Below, piece after piece: positions 36,283 to 43,866 of a stretch of DNA of 64,000 bases. The DNA is taken from assembly GCA_030429205.1 (NCBI GenBank), contig JAUICZ010000002.1, positions 186,001-250,000 of the forward strand. Reading direction: 5' to 3'. The notes under the pieces were generated by a model. That model saw only the letters and a list, made by a program, of their open reading frames with translations. It did not search any database and was not told the DNA's origin. The position numbers and the translations under genes are program-made. The DNA is from Bacteroidia bacterium. Lineage in GTDB: Bacteria; Bacteroidota; Bacteroidia; Chitinophagales; Chitinophagaceae. Each line of letters opens with the position of its first letter. Positions within the stretch are counted from its first letter, which is position 1.

Positions 36283-37914
36283 ATGTTATCAGTTTCTAAT
36301 TTATCGCTGCGTTACGGAAAAAGAGTGTTGTTCGAGGATGTAAACATCCGCTTTACAGAGGGTAATTGCTATGGTATCATCGGTGCCAACGGTGCAGGTA
36401 AATCTACCTTCCTGAAGATACTTTCAGGAGATATAGACCCGACAACGGGCAAGGTAGAGATATCTAAAGACCAGCGCATGAGCGTATTGAAGCAGGACCA
36501 CTACGAGTTTGACGACATCGAGGTGTTGCAAACCGTTATTATGGGTAACCAGCCGCTATACAAGGTGATGAAGGAGAAAGATGACCTGTATGCGAAAGAA
36601 GACTTCAGCGAAGAAGACGGACTAAAGGCAGGGGAGCTGGAAGCTACTTTTGCCGAGATGGACGGCTGGAATGCTGAAAGCGACGCCGCAACACTATTGA
36701 GCAACCTGGGCATTACAGAAGACCTGCACTACAAACAACTAAAAGAGCTGGACGGTAACCAAAAGGTACGTGTACTATTGGCGCAGGCGCTTTTCGGTAA
36801 TCCGGATATATTATTACTGGATGAGCCTACCAACGACCTTGATTTAGAAACTATCAGCTGGCTGGAGAATTTTCTGGCAGATTATGACAAGATCGTACTT
36901 GTGGTATCGCACGACCGTCACTTTTTGGACGTGGTATGTACCCACATTGCCGATATCGACTTTGGTAAGATCAACATCTTCACGGGTAACTACACCTTCT
37001 GGTACGAGAGTAGCCAGCTATTGTTAAAACAACGTACAGAGCAAAACCGTAAGGCAGAAGAGAAGATCAAAGAATTGAAGGAGTTCATCGCTCGTTTCTC
37101 GGCAAACGCCTCAAAATCCAAACAGGCTACCAGCCGTAAAAAAGCTTTGGATAAGATCAACGTAGACGACATGAGACCGTCTAACAGAAAGTACCCGGCC
37201 ATCTTATTTAACGATCAGGTGCGCGAAGCGGGCGACCAGATACTGGAAGCTACCAACCTGGGCAAAACAGTAAACGGAGAGGTATATTTTAAAGACATCA
37301 ACTTCGACTTAAAGCGTGGACAAAAAGTTGCAATAATTTCAGATAACAGTCTGGCTACCACAGCTTTCTATAAGATAATTGCAGGAGAAGATGAAGACTA
37401 CGAGGGTAGCTTTAAATGGGGTGTAACGATTACATCTACCTACCTGCCTGCAGACAATACAGACTTCTTTGAGGGTAAACAACTGAACCTGGTAGACTGG
37501 TTGCGCCAGTACTCTGAGGAGAAAGACGAGACCTTTATACGTGGTTTCTTGGGTAGAATGCTGTTCTCCGGCGAGGAAACACAGAAAAACTGTGATGTAC
37601 TAAGCGGGGGTGAGAAAATGCGCTGTATGATCAGCCGTATGATGATGTTGAAGGGAAACGTGCTACTATTAGATGAGCCTACCAACCACCTGGACTTGGA
37701 AAGCATCACCGCACTCAACAACGGTTTGAAGGAATTTAAAGGTACCATCCTATTCACGACACGAGATCACGAGTTGGCTCAAACAGTGGCAGATCGCATT
37801 TTGGAGATAACACCTAATGGTCTGATTGACAGAGAGATGGAGTTTGATACCTACAGAACTGATGAAAGAGTAAAAGCGCTGAAAGCAGAGATGTACGGAC
37901 AGACTGTTGGCTAG
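36283..37914 (+). CDS. ABC-F family ATPase (ribosome-associated type)
   Basis: A 543-residue protein with two ATP-binding cassettes and no membrane segments, as in EttA/YbiT-like translation factors. Cassette 1 has Walker A GANGAGKSTFLKIL, DEPTNDLDLE and SHDRHF. A charged linker helix (about residues 245-285) follows. In cassette 2 the Walker A position reads ISDNSLATTAFYKII, without the GxxGxGKS pattern, while signature LSGGEKMR and DEPTNHLDLE are intact and the H-switch reads TTRDH instead of SHD. I recall similar second sites in related Bacteroidota and Firmicutes proteins, so this may be a clade trait. It probably tunes translation or antibiotic tolerance; its exact role is unknown. Confidence 0.92.
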   Translation: MLSVSNLSLRYGKRVLFEDVNIRFTEGNCYGIIGANGAGKSTFLKILSGDIDPTTGKVEISKDQRMSVLKQDHYEFDDIEVLQTVIMGNQPLYKVMKEKDDLYAKEDFSEEDGLKAGELEATFAEMDGWNAESDAATLLSNLGITEDLHYKQLKELDGNQKVRVLLAQALFGNPDILLLDEPTNDLDLETISWLENFLADYDKIVLVVSHDRHFLDVVCTHIADIDFGKINIFTGNYTFWYESSQLLLKQRTEQNRKAEEKIKELKEFIARFSANASKSKQATSRKKALDKINVDDMRPSNRKYPAILFNDQVREAGDQILEATNLGKTVNGEVYFKDINFDLKRGQKVAIISDNSLATTAFYKIIAGEDEDYEGSFKWGVTITSTYLPADNTDFFEGKQLNLVDWLRQYSEEKDETFIRGFLGRMLFSGEETQKNCDVLSGGEKMRCMISRMMMLKGNVLLLDEPTNHLDLESITALNNGLKEFKGTILFTTRDHELAQTVADRILEITPNGLIDREMEFDTYRTDERVKALKAEMYGQTVG

Positions 37915-37947
37915 TAGAATCCTCTAAATATAATTTTTATTTATAAT

Positions 37948-37970
37948 GCACTCTTATGAGTGCTTTTTTT
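37948..37970 (+). terminator. Terminator of the ABC-F gene
   Basis: The stem GCACTC/GAGTGC (37948-37953 with 37958-37963), with a 4-base loop, is followed by seven T residues. Confidence 0.85.
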
Positions 37971-38160
37971 ATATATTTACAAATAGATGACAGATATAGT
38001 GTACTGAGCAAGAGACGACAGAGCATTCACCCAAGCCAGACAATCATATCTGAACTATCCCTACAAGACAAAACGTTAAGGTACAAGAGAAGAGATAATA
38101 AGCCCTGTTATGGTAGCTATATGGCATAGCTGTCTGTATAATTATCCGTTTAACCATTAA

Positions 38161-38460
38161 ATGTATGTACCGCGTATGAAGCTATATCAAAACCGCCTGG
38201 ACAGATTTTCTGTCATAGCGAAAAGATTAGTAGACCAACATTCGGCAGCATATTTTGCTGAGTGTAGTGAGCAAGAACCAGACCACGTATTTAAGAACCA
38301 TTTTGAGAAGCTGGGTCAACAGTTGGAGCTATACGCTTCAGAGTTTATTAAGAACAGTCGCCAGCATAGCGATATCATTAAGAAAGAGATCTGGAGTTTA
38401 TGTAATAAATATCTGGACCAGTTCACCACAAGAAACCAGCCGCAGCAATATACCGGCTAA
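38161..38460 (+). CDS. Hypothetical small protein
   Basis: A 99-residue open frame with protein-like composition: mostly helical, charged, with no signal peptide (RFSVIAKRLVDQHSA, NHFEKLGQQLELYASEF). I do not recognise it. ATG 38176 is an alternative start. An overlapping frame (38255-38611) with a hydrophobic end looks less like a gene. There is no clear promoter, and a short hairpin AGCTAT/ATAGCT (38115-38131) lies upstream. It may be a relic or a strain-specific gene. Confidence 0.45.
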   Translation: MYVPRMKLYQNRLDRFSVIAKRLVDQHSAAYFAECSEQEPDHVFKNHFEKLGQQLELYASEFIKNSRQHSDIIKKEIWSLCNKYLDQFTTRNQPQQYTG

Positions 38461-38656
38461 AGAAGCTGTACGAGAGAATAAAAGATTTGTTTACCTGTTA
38501 CACACGTTTATAAACCTTCTATATTCATTCGCAAGAAATGAAACACGAGATAAGGGTGGTATTATAGCTGCCCTTATTTTATTGTGTATTTTTTTATTTA
38601 ACATAATGTAAATTATAGAACTCATAGGTCGGTCAGAGCTGGGAGGTGATTAACAA

Positions 38657-39154
38657 CTACTGTTTAATAGACTCTCTGATTTCTTCAGGTATAAACCGGA
38701 CAGGATCAAATACAGGGAATATAGCTTTACTTATTTTAGTACCGGCAGTTTGCGATATTATCATTCCTCTAGTAGATGCTACTGCAACACTAATAGCTGA
38801 TGCAAATATGAAATACAATGCATGGTTCGGAAGAGATTTTTTACCATCAATTTCATCAGTCAATTCATCTAAATTCTCAATTTCGATATTGAAATGAGAT
38901 TCAATTGAAGCTAATTTCTCTTCAGTAGATTTTTCATTTATAATAATATTCACCTTAGTATGTAATATTTTTGTTACATCACTAAGTTTAAAAGATAATG
39001 TAGTCTTGAACTCAAAAACACCTTCACCAATAATCGGATCACTAAGGTTTTCTGCATAATCAGTTAAACTAAAATCAACTATTTCAGCTTCCTTTAGTTT
39101 TATCTTAACAGCAACAGTTACTATATCTTGTCCTTTTTCATCTGTATTTATCAT
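38657..39154 (-). CDS. SecB-like chaperone of a toxin-antitoxin-chaperone operon
   Basis: A 165-residue protein with the layout of SecB: alternating strands (DIVTVAVKIKLKEAEIVDF, FEFKTTLSFKL), then KLASIESHFNIEIENLDEL, which matches the SecB 'A-x-E-x-x-x-x-F-x-I' strand. A helix containing NHALYFIFASAISVAVAST is followed by GMIISQTAG and FPVFDPVRFI, parallel to the SecB 'SRGTFPQLNLAPVNFDALF' end. In TAC modules such as the Mycobacterium tuberculosis HigBA-Rv1957 system, this chaperone stabilises the antitoxin. The start overlaps the antitoxin stop by four bases (ATGA), so translation is coupled. The assignment was made by eye and needs a profile search. Confidence 0.72.
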   Translation of the reverse strand: MINTDEKGQDIVTVAVKIKLKEAEIVDFSLTDYAENLSDPIIGEGVFEFKTTLSFKLSDVTKILHTKVNIIINEKSTEEKLASIESHFNIEIENLDELTDEIDGKKSLPNHALYFIFASAISVAVASTRGMIISQTAGTKISKAIFPVFDPVRFIPEEIRESIKQ

Positions 39155-39666
39155 GCTTCAAAGTTGCTTTTATTGGTCATATTGAATGTTCCGCCAATAT
39201 TATTGATGTTTTTTTCTGTAGAAAAAAAGAGGTTCCCACCCTTATCCAATAAGAAATTATCTTTATCATCAGTTAACTCATAATTATGAGAGTCGCTAAC
39301 TTCCGTAGCATCAGAAACAAAAATTATCTGTGTATTATATATAATTATTACTCTTTCGTATTTAGCTCTAGCCTTTAAATCTGTCAATATTATATCATGA
39401 TCTAAAGCTGCGGTAAGTTTTGCTATACTATCTATCGTAAGGTTATGTAATCCACTCAACCACTTGCTAATCTCACTTTCTTCCTTATTTAATATTTCAG
39501 CAAGCTTTTTTTGAGTCTTAATATTATTGCCGTATTTTAATAAATGCCTTACCTGGTCAGCAATATCAATTGATAAGTCAACTGATATTTTTGTTTCAGG
39601 CTTAATCCTATTCTTAATTTTTTCTATGATATTGTTTCTACGTTTTTTCATCTGCTTCTTACTCAT
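39151..39666 (-). CDS. XRE-family antitoxin (HigA-like) with a long C-terminal extension
   Basis: A 171-residue DNA-binding protein. The helix-turn-helix is at about residues 45-90: KKLAEILNKEESEISKWLSG, then HNLTIDSIAKLTAALDHDIIL, a wording typical of HigA-type antitoxins. After it comes an extension of about 75 residues with a hydrophobic strand (ERVIIIYNTQIIFVSD) and a tail rich in N, F and K. In known TAC modules an extra C-terminal region, the chaperone-addiction segment, makes the antitoxin depend on the SecB-like protein. The extension here is a candidate for that. It lies 5 bases after the toxin gene and overlaps the chaperone gene. Confidence 0.82.
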   Translation of the reverse strand: MSKKQMKKRRNNIIEKIKNRIKPETKISVDLSIDIADQVRHLLKYGNNIKTQKKLAEILNKEESEISKWLSGLHNLTIDSIAKLTAALDHDIILTDLKARAKYERVIIIYNTQIIFVSDATEVSDSHNYELTDDKDNFLLDKGGNLFFSTEKNINNIGGTFNMTNKSNFEA

Positions 39667-39671
39667 TTATT

Positions 39672-40148
39672 TTAATAATTAATGAATATTTCCTCAACGT
39701 CAATAATTTCAGTCCAATCAGTTTCTATTTTCTCTCTATCTAATTTGTATGCCCAACCTTTAGCATTGCTAAAATGTTGCTTTACATTAGGACAGTCTTC
39801 TGGGTTATCTTGTGTTTTTATGCCTCCATTAAATAATACGACAACGTTATTTGTAATTAAATGACAGTATAAGCGTAAGTCATTATATTCTCCTGTAATT
39901 CTTTTCTTCGGTGGTAATGCTACGCAAATACCTTCATGTCTGAATGCTTCTGCATACCATCCTGTTTTATCTGCTATTTGTTCTAGCCAGTACCATAATT
40001 TATCTAAGTCGTCTTGTATGTCCTCTATCTCATCCATTCTTATAAAGAAATCTTCAGCTTCTGAATATCCCTTTAACTCACTACGAAGAGAATAATAACC
40101 GATAAATTTATACGTTTCAAAATCTTCAATCCGTGCTAAAGTATTCAC
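39672..40148 (-). CDS. RelE/HigB-like toxin of the TAC operon (putative)
   Basis: A 158-residue protein, first gene of a three-gene operon. The C-terminal half has the run of strands expected for RelE/HigB ribosome-dependent RNases: NDLRLYCHLITNNVVVLFNG followed by GIKTQDNPEDCPNVKQHF. An N-terminal helical part of about 60 residues is longer than in minimal HigB. The order toxin-antitoxin-chaperone is that of mycobacterial HigB1-HigA1-Rv1957. The start is a GTG at 40148, overlapped by the palindrome ACTTATAAGT (40147-40156). Without a profile match the toxin identity is an inference from weak sequence features plus operon order. Confidence 0.65.
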   Translation of the reverse strand: MNTLARIEDFETYKFIGYYSLRSELKGYSEAEDFFIRMDEIEDIQDDLDKLWYWLEQIADKTGWYAEAFRHEGICVALPPKKRITGEYNDLRLYCHLITNNVVVLFNGGIKTQDNPEDCPNVKQHFSNAKGWAYKLDREKIETDWTEIIDVEEIFINY

Positions 40149-40156
40149 TTATAAGT
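40147..40156. promoter_or_regulatory. Possible autoregulatory operator of the TAC operon
   Basis: The perfect 10-base palindrome ACTTATAAGT covers the toxin start codon and the expected transcription start. An operator here would fit the autorepression by the antitoxin that is usual in such operons. Confidence 0.35.
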
Positions 40157-40692
40157 TAAGTTCAAAAGTACCAACAATTACTATTAATGCAATAGTTTTT
40201 AAATAAGTTTTCACAAATATAATAATCGATAATTCTAATAAGTACGTGAAAAACACCCTATTGGGACTCAAAGAACTATAGCAAATATACCAATAAATAC
40301 CAATAATACCTATTATTGTACATTATGCATACTTAAAAACTCTTTATATCCTATTTCTTTGCTCGTCCAAAGAAACAGGAAAAAGAAAGGACGCCGCTTT
40401 CTAAAGCTTCAACGAAAGCGGTTGTTTACTCCGATGAGCATCGGTTCGTTGGCACTGCCCGCCCTATTACGTTCTATAACCATGTTATAGTTAAATACTC
40501 ACGTTGTGGCGTGAAACTTACAACATTCGGTATTCAAGCCTACGGTAACATAACAAACAATTATAGAACTAAAGTGCCGCAGCAGGGGCAGTAAGCTATA
40601 TTAAGCAAGAAGTAAGTAATGGGTATTCGATGAAGGTGAGCAAAAGCCATGTGTTCTATATATTTGTGTTTGTATAAGTTAAGTAACAACAT
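40149..40692. other. Intergenic region with consecutive hairpins
   Basis: No gene is seen in these 544 bases. The right part of the TAC promoter is at the left edge. Four perfect hairpins or palindromes follow closely: TTTCTTTG/CAAAGAAA (40354-40375), CCGCTTTC/GAAAGCGG (40394-40421), CCGATGAGCATCGG (40431-40444) and CTATAAC/GTTATAG (40474-40490). A TATATTTG near 40659 could be the -7 element of the next gene. The GC content is higher in the hairpin part. It resembles an interspersed structured repeat or non-coding RNA rather than a promoter region. Confidence 0.6.
40163..40192 (-). promoter_or_regulatory. Promoter of the toxin-antitoxin-chaperone operon
   Basis: On the minus strand TTG (40190-40192) is followed after exactly 19 nt by TACTTTTG (40163-40170). 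Both elements and the spacing fit the Bacteroidota consensus. The -7 element lies 14 bases before the GTG start, so the mRNA leader would be very short. Confidence 0.6.
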
Positions 40693-42456
40693 ATGAACAA
40701 AATACCTACCCTGATAATCATCAGTTTAATATTTGTTGTCGTTCAGAGCAATGCGCAGGCCCCATTTGTTTTCAGTAGCATACGCATAAACGATAAAGGT
40801 ACCTCCAATGGTATGGATATAAGGCATTTTGCAAACTACAATGGTAAAATGTACTTCAGTGCAGATAAAGCGGGCCATGGTGAGGAGCTGTGGGTGACCG
40901 ATGGCACACAAAACGGCACTAAAAATGTAATAGAGTTTGTTACAAGCAATACAGGTGGAGGTAGCCCAATGGGCTTTACAGAGTTAAACGGCAAGCTAAT
41001 ATTTTCTACAAATGACGATGATGTTTTTGGTCGCGAACTGTGGGTAACAGACGGTACAGACACAGGCACAAGAATATTAAAAGACATATATCCCGGCAAA
41101 GGGCACTCTAATCCAGGCCAGTTTACTAAGATGGATGATAAGGTATACTTTGCAGCTCGCAATACTTATGGTGGCAACAATGCTAGGGAGAATACTGAAC
41201 TATGGGTAACTGATGGTACTGCCGCGGGTACTAAAATGGTAAAAGACATTTATCCGGGCGACTATAGTTCGCTTAACGGGCCTTTTAAAGTATTCAACGG
41301 CAAATTATATTTCGCTGCAAATGACGGTGTTCATGGCACAGAGTTGTGGGTTAGTGATGGTACAGAAGCAGGTACCAAAATGGTAAAGGATATTGCAATA
41401 AGAGATGGTATTGCGCTAGCATACTCTTCAAATCCCGAGCATTTTACAGAAATGTCAGGCAAGCTTTACTTTACTGCCGATGATTTCTACCATGGCCCCG
41501 AACTATGGGTGACAGACGGTACAGAAGCAGGTACTAAAATGGTAAAAGATATAGCAAAAGGCGCTGGTCGTGGTGTATATTCCCACTCAGCAAATCCACT
41601 CCCCGACCAATTTGCAGTATATAAAAACAAGCTGTATTTCTCTGCTGAAGAAGATGATACCCATGGCGCTGAACTATGGGTAACCGATGGTACTGAAGCA
41701 GGTACTAAAATGGTAAAAGATATTAATGCAGGGAAGGGCAATTCTTATTCCGTATATCAATACATAGTTTATAAAGACAAACTATACTTTAGCGCAAGAG
41801 ATGGTATACATGGCACTGAACTATGGGTAACCGATGGTACTGATACGGGCACAAAAATGGTTATAGATTATGTTTCTGGTAGTGCATCTTCCGGTGGTGT
41901 CTACTTTACTGCGTATAAAGACCATATATTTTACTTAGGTAGTGTTTCTACGGACGCATCCAATTGGCAACTATTTGTATCGGATGGTACAGCTGCCGGC
42001 ACCAAAGCTATTTCACCTTTTAGCAATGGTTTCCCTTACAGAGCTTTAGATCATAATTTCTCGCTTCATATATACAACTCCTCCCTGTACTTCCCTGCCG
42101 TATATGATAATGACGCTGAAAAGCTATGGTCGCTAAGAGATACTACTGGCGACTATTTGTTGAACCCTATTGAACCACAAGACAGTAGCAACTATAACTA
42201 CCAGATCAACAATAATGACAATTGGGTAACCGTCTCCCCCAACCCTGGTCATGGTGTATACTATCTTGAAACCAACGATACCAATGTGGTGGGCCGCACA
42301 ATAAATGTATACGATATTGTAGGCAGAAAAGTGTCAAGCATTGTGGCTGATAAAACTAAAACAGCCATTAATATCGCCCACACTGCACAAGGTGTCTATT
42401 TTATACAGCTCTTACTGCATAACAAAAAGTATGTTTTTCGTGTATTAAAACTTTAA
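40693..42456 (+). CDS. Secreted ELWVTDGT-repeat protein with T9SS sorting domain
   Basis: A 587-residue exported protein. A signal peptide (about residues 1-22, ending NAQA) is followed by eight tandem units of about 50-65 residues. Each carries the motif ELWVTDGT followed by GTKMVKDI or a close variant (the last is LFVSDGTAAGTKA) and a strand such as KLYFSA. This is a beta-propeller-like or hyalin-like repeat array. The C-terminal 75 residues (VSPNPGHGVYYLE, INVYDIVGRKVSS, GVYFIQLLL) form a type A T9SS sorting domain, so it should be exported and attached to or released from the cell surface. The binding partner is unknown. Confidence 0.88.
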   Translation: MNKIPTLIIISLIFVVVQSNAQAPFVFSSIRINDKGTSNGMDIRHFANYNGKMYFSADKAGHGEELWVTDGTQNGTKNVIEFVTSNTGGGSPMGFTELNGKLIFSTNDDDVFGRELWVTDGTDTGTRILKDIYPGKGHSNPGQFTKMDDKVYFAARNTYGGNNARENTELWVTDGTAAGTKMVKDIYPGDYSSLNGPFKVFNGKLYFAANDGVHGTELWVSDGTEAGTKMVKDIAIRDGIALAYSSNPEHFTEMSGKLYFTADDFYHGPELWVTDGTEAGTKMVKDIAKGAGRGVYSHSANPLPDQFAVYKNKLYFSAEEDDTHGAELWVTDGTEAGTKMVKDINAGKGNSYSVYQYIVYKDKLYFSARDGIHGTELWVTDGTDTGTKMVIDYVSGSASSGGVYFTAYKDHIFYLGSVSTDASNWQLFVSDGTAAGTKAISPFSNGFPYRALDHNFSLHIYNSSLYFPAVYDNDAEKLWSLRDTTGDYLLNPIEPQDSSNYNYQINNNDNWVTVSPNPGHGVYYLETNDTNVVGRTINVYDIVGRKVSSIVADKTKTAINIAHTAQGVYFIQLLLHNKKYVFRVLKL

Positions 42457-42473
42457 TAGTGTACATTTTCAAC

Positions 42474-42508
42474 ACAAAAAAATACCTCTCCCGTATTTCA
42501 GAGAGAGG
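42474..42508 (-). terminator. Terminator of the Cys-rich secreted protein gene
   Basis: The stem CCTCTC/GAGAGG (42485-42490 with 42503-42508) is followed on the minus strand by TATTTTTTT. It lies between convergent genes. Confidence 0.65.
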
Positions 42509-42539
42509 CGCTATAGTGATGGGATAATATATATGGTTT

Positions 42540-43037
42540 TTAAAACACTTCTACCAATACATCTCCTGTACCGGCATTGCGGTTGTAATTTACGTTGGTA
42601 GTGTGTCCTGCCGAACAGCCAACACCTCCACCTGAGGGTCCGCAGTTGTTACTCAGTTCATAACATTCAGATGTATTGAGCCCCGTACAACTTGGTTCTC
42701 CTACTGTTACTCCGTCTTCATATCCGCATGCATTTGCTGCAGCCGTGGGTGTCAGTAAACAACTACTCACTGCACGAACCTCTACGGCATATATCTCGTA
42801 ATTTGGTGGCAATGTTCCTCCCGGCCATATAGATGCCAGGTTAACAGTGTAATCGTCTCCCGACCATATAACCAATGCATTGGTAGCACCTATGTATGAT
42901 CCGCAACCGGGGTTAAATAAGTGGGCTACTAGTTCTCGCCCATCGCAAGAGGTATTGCTGGTGATGTGCAAATTTTGTGCTTTAGTGCTGAAAATGGCAG
43001 CGAATATCAGCGCCATAGTGATAATGGATGTTTTCAT
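42540..43037 (-). CDS. Secreted cysteine-rich hypothetical protein
   Basis: A 165-residue exported protein with a signal peptide (residues 1-20, ending STKA). The mature part has eight cysteines in about 145 residues (for example SCDGREL, NPGCGSY, SSCLL, NACGYE, PSCTG, SECYEL, NNCGPS, GCSAG), so up to four disulfides, and a glycine-rich region GPSGGGVGCSAG. I know no family for it, and the even number of cysteines suggests a disulfide-stabilised extracellular protein. It is a stand-alone gene with its own terminator, convergent with the ELWVTDGT protein. Confidence 0.65.
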   Translation of the reverse strand: MKTSIITMALIFAAIFSTKAQNLHITSNTSCDGRELVAHLFNPGCGSYIGATNALVIWSGDDYTVNLASIWPGGTLPPNYEIYAVEVRAVSSCLLTPTAAANACGYEDGVTVGEPSCTGLNTSECYELSNNCGPSGGGVGCSAGHTTNVNYNRNAGTGDVLVEVF

Positions 43038-43159
43038 ATATCATGGTTTTAATTGGTGAATATTAAAGGTAAGAACATGTACAATAGCCAACAAGGTGGA
43101 AATAACCCATTTTTTAGTCAATAAGTACCAGTGCTGTCAAATATCATTAGCTTTGGAGT

Positions 43160-43789
43160 ATGAGTGTAATTAACCCGCTTGTAGATGCATACCTGGCAGA
43201 TGGCTGTGGCCGTTGCGAACTATATGCTACCCCACAATGTAAGGTTAAAACATGGTTGCCAGAGCTGGAGCAGCTGCGTGCTATTGTACTCAGTTGCGGA
43301 TTAACGGAAGAGTTAAAATGGAAACAACCCTGCTACACACACAAGGGCAAAAACATATTGCTGGTTACGGCTTTTAACGATTATAGTTGCATCGCATTTT
43401 TTAAAGGCGCATTGCTGAAAGACACCAAAGGCTTGTTGGTTTTCCCGGGGCCTAATTCGCAAGCTGCCAAGCAAATGAGGTTTACAGATGTGCAAGACAT
43501 CATCAAACAAGAGCCAATCATAAAGGCCTATATCAAAGAGGCCATTAAATTAGAAGATGCGGGCAAGCAAATAGCCTTCAAAAAAGAACCTGAAGCACTA
43601 CCCGAAGAGCTGACAGAAAGACTAAAAAAAGATGCTAGATATAAAAGAGCCTTCGAAGCATTGACACCCGGCAGGCAACGCAGCTACATCTTACACATAT
43701 CGGGGGCTAAGCAATCTGCCACACGAGCATCTCGTGTAGAAAAGTGTTTGCCTAAAATACTGGCAGGTAAGGGTTTTAACGAGTACTAG
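43160..43789 (+). CDS. YdeI/OmpD-associated family protein (DUF1801 type)
   Basis: A 209-residue protein with an N-terminal DUF1801-like domain (LTEELKWKQPCYTHKGKNILLV, FNDYSCIAFFKGALLKD) and a C-terminal YdeI-type extension (FEALTPGRQRSYILHISGAK, followed by RASRVEKCLPKILAGKGF). The family is named after E. coli YdeI, linked to peptide resistance, but no mechanism is established to my knowledge. The N-terminus also has DGCGRCELYATPQC, with extra cysteines. TAGCTTTG (43148-43155) ends 4 bases before the ATG, so if it is a promoter the transcript would be leaderless or start slightly downstream. Confidence 0.85.
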   Translation: MSVINPLVDAYLADGCGRCELYATPQCKVKTWLPELEQLRAIVLSCGLTEELKWKQPCYTHKGKNILLVTAFNDYSCIAFFKGALLKDTKGLLVFPGPNSQAAKQMRFTDVQDIIKQEPIIKAYIKEAIKLEDAGKQIAFKKEPEALPEELTERLKKDARYKRAFEALTPGRQRSYILHISGAKQSATRASRVEKCLPKILAGKGFNEY

Positions 43790-43790
43790 G

Positions 43791-43821
43791 AACAAAAAGC
43801 CCGGCACTATTGTACCGGGCT
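43791..43821 (-). terminator. Terminator of the lipoprotein gene at 43867
   Basis: The stem AGCCCGG/CCGGGCT (43798-43804 with 43815-43821) is followed by a T-run on the minus strand. It lies between convergent genes. Confidence 0.75.
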
Positions 43822-43866
43822 ATGAAAATGGATCGTACACTACTGTTATGTACAATACCGCTTGTT

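Noticed and set aside
38255-38611. 118-codon frame overlapping the small gene at 38161, with a hydrophobic end
   Set aside because: The first two thirds lie in another frame of the better candidate gene, and the start has no support. The last 50 codons could be a relic but I cannot support a gene.
40693-42456. Frameshift or recombination break in the ELWVTDGT array
   Set aside because: The frame is open from signal peptide to sorting domain, and the variation between units is normal divergence.
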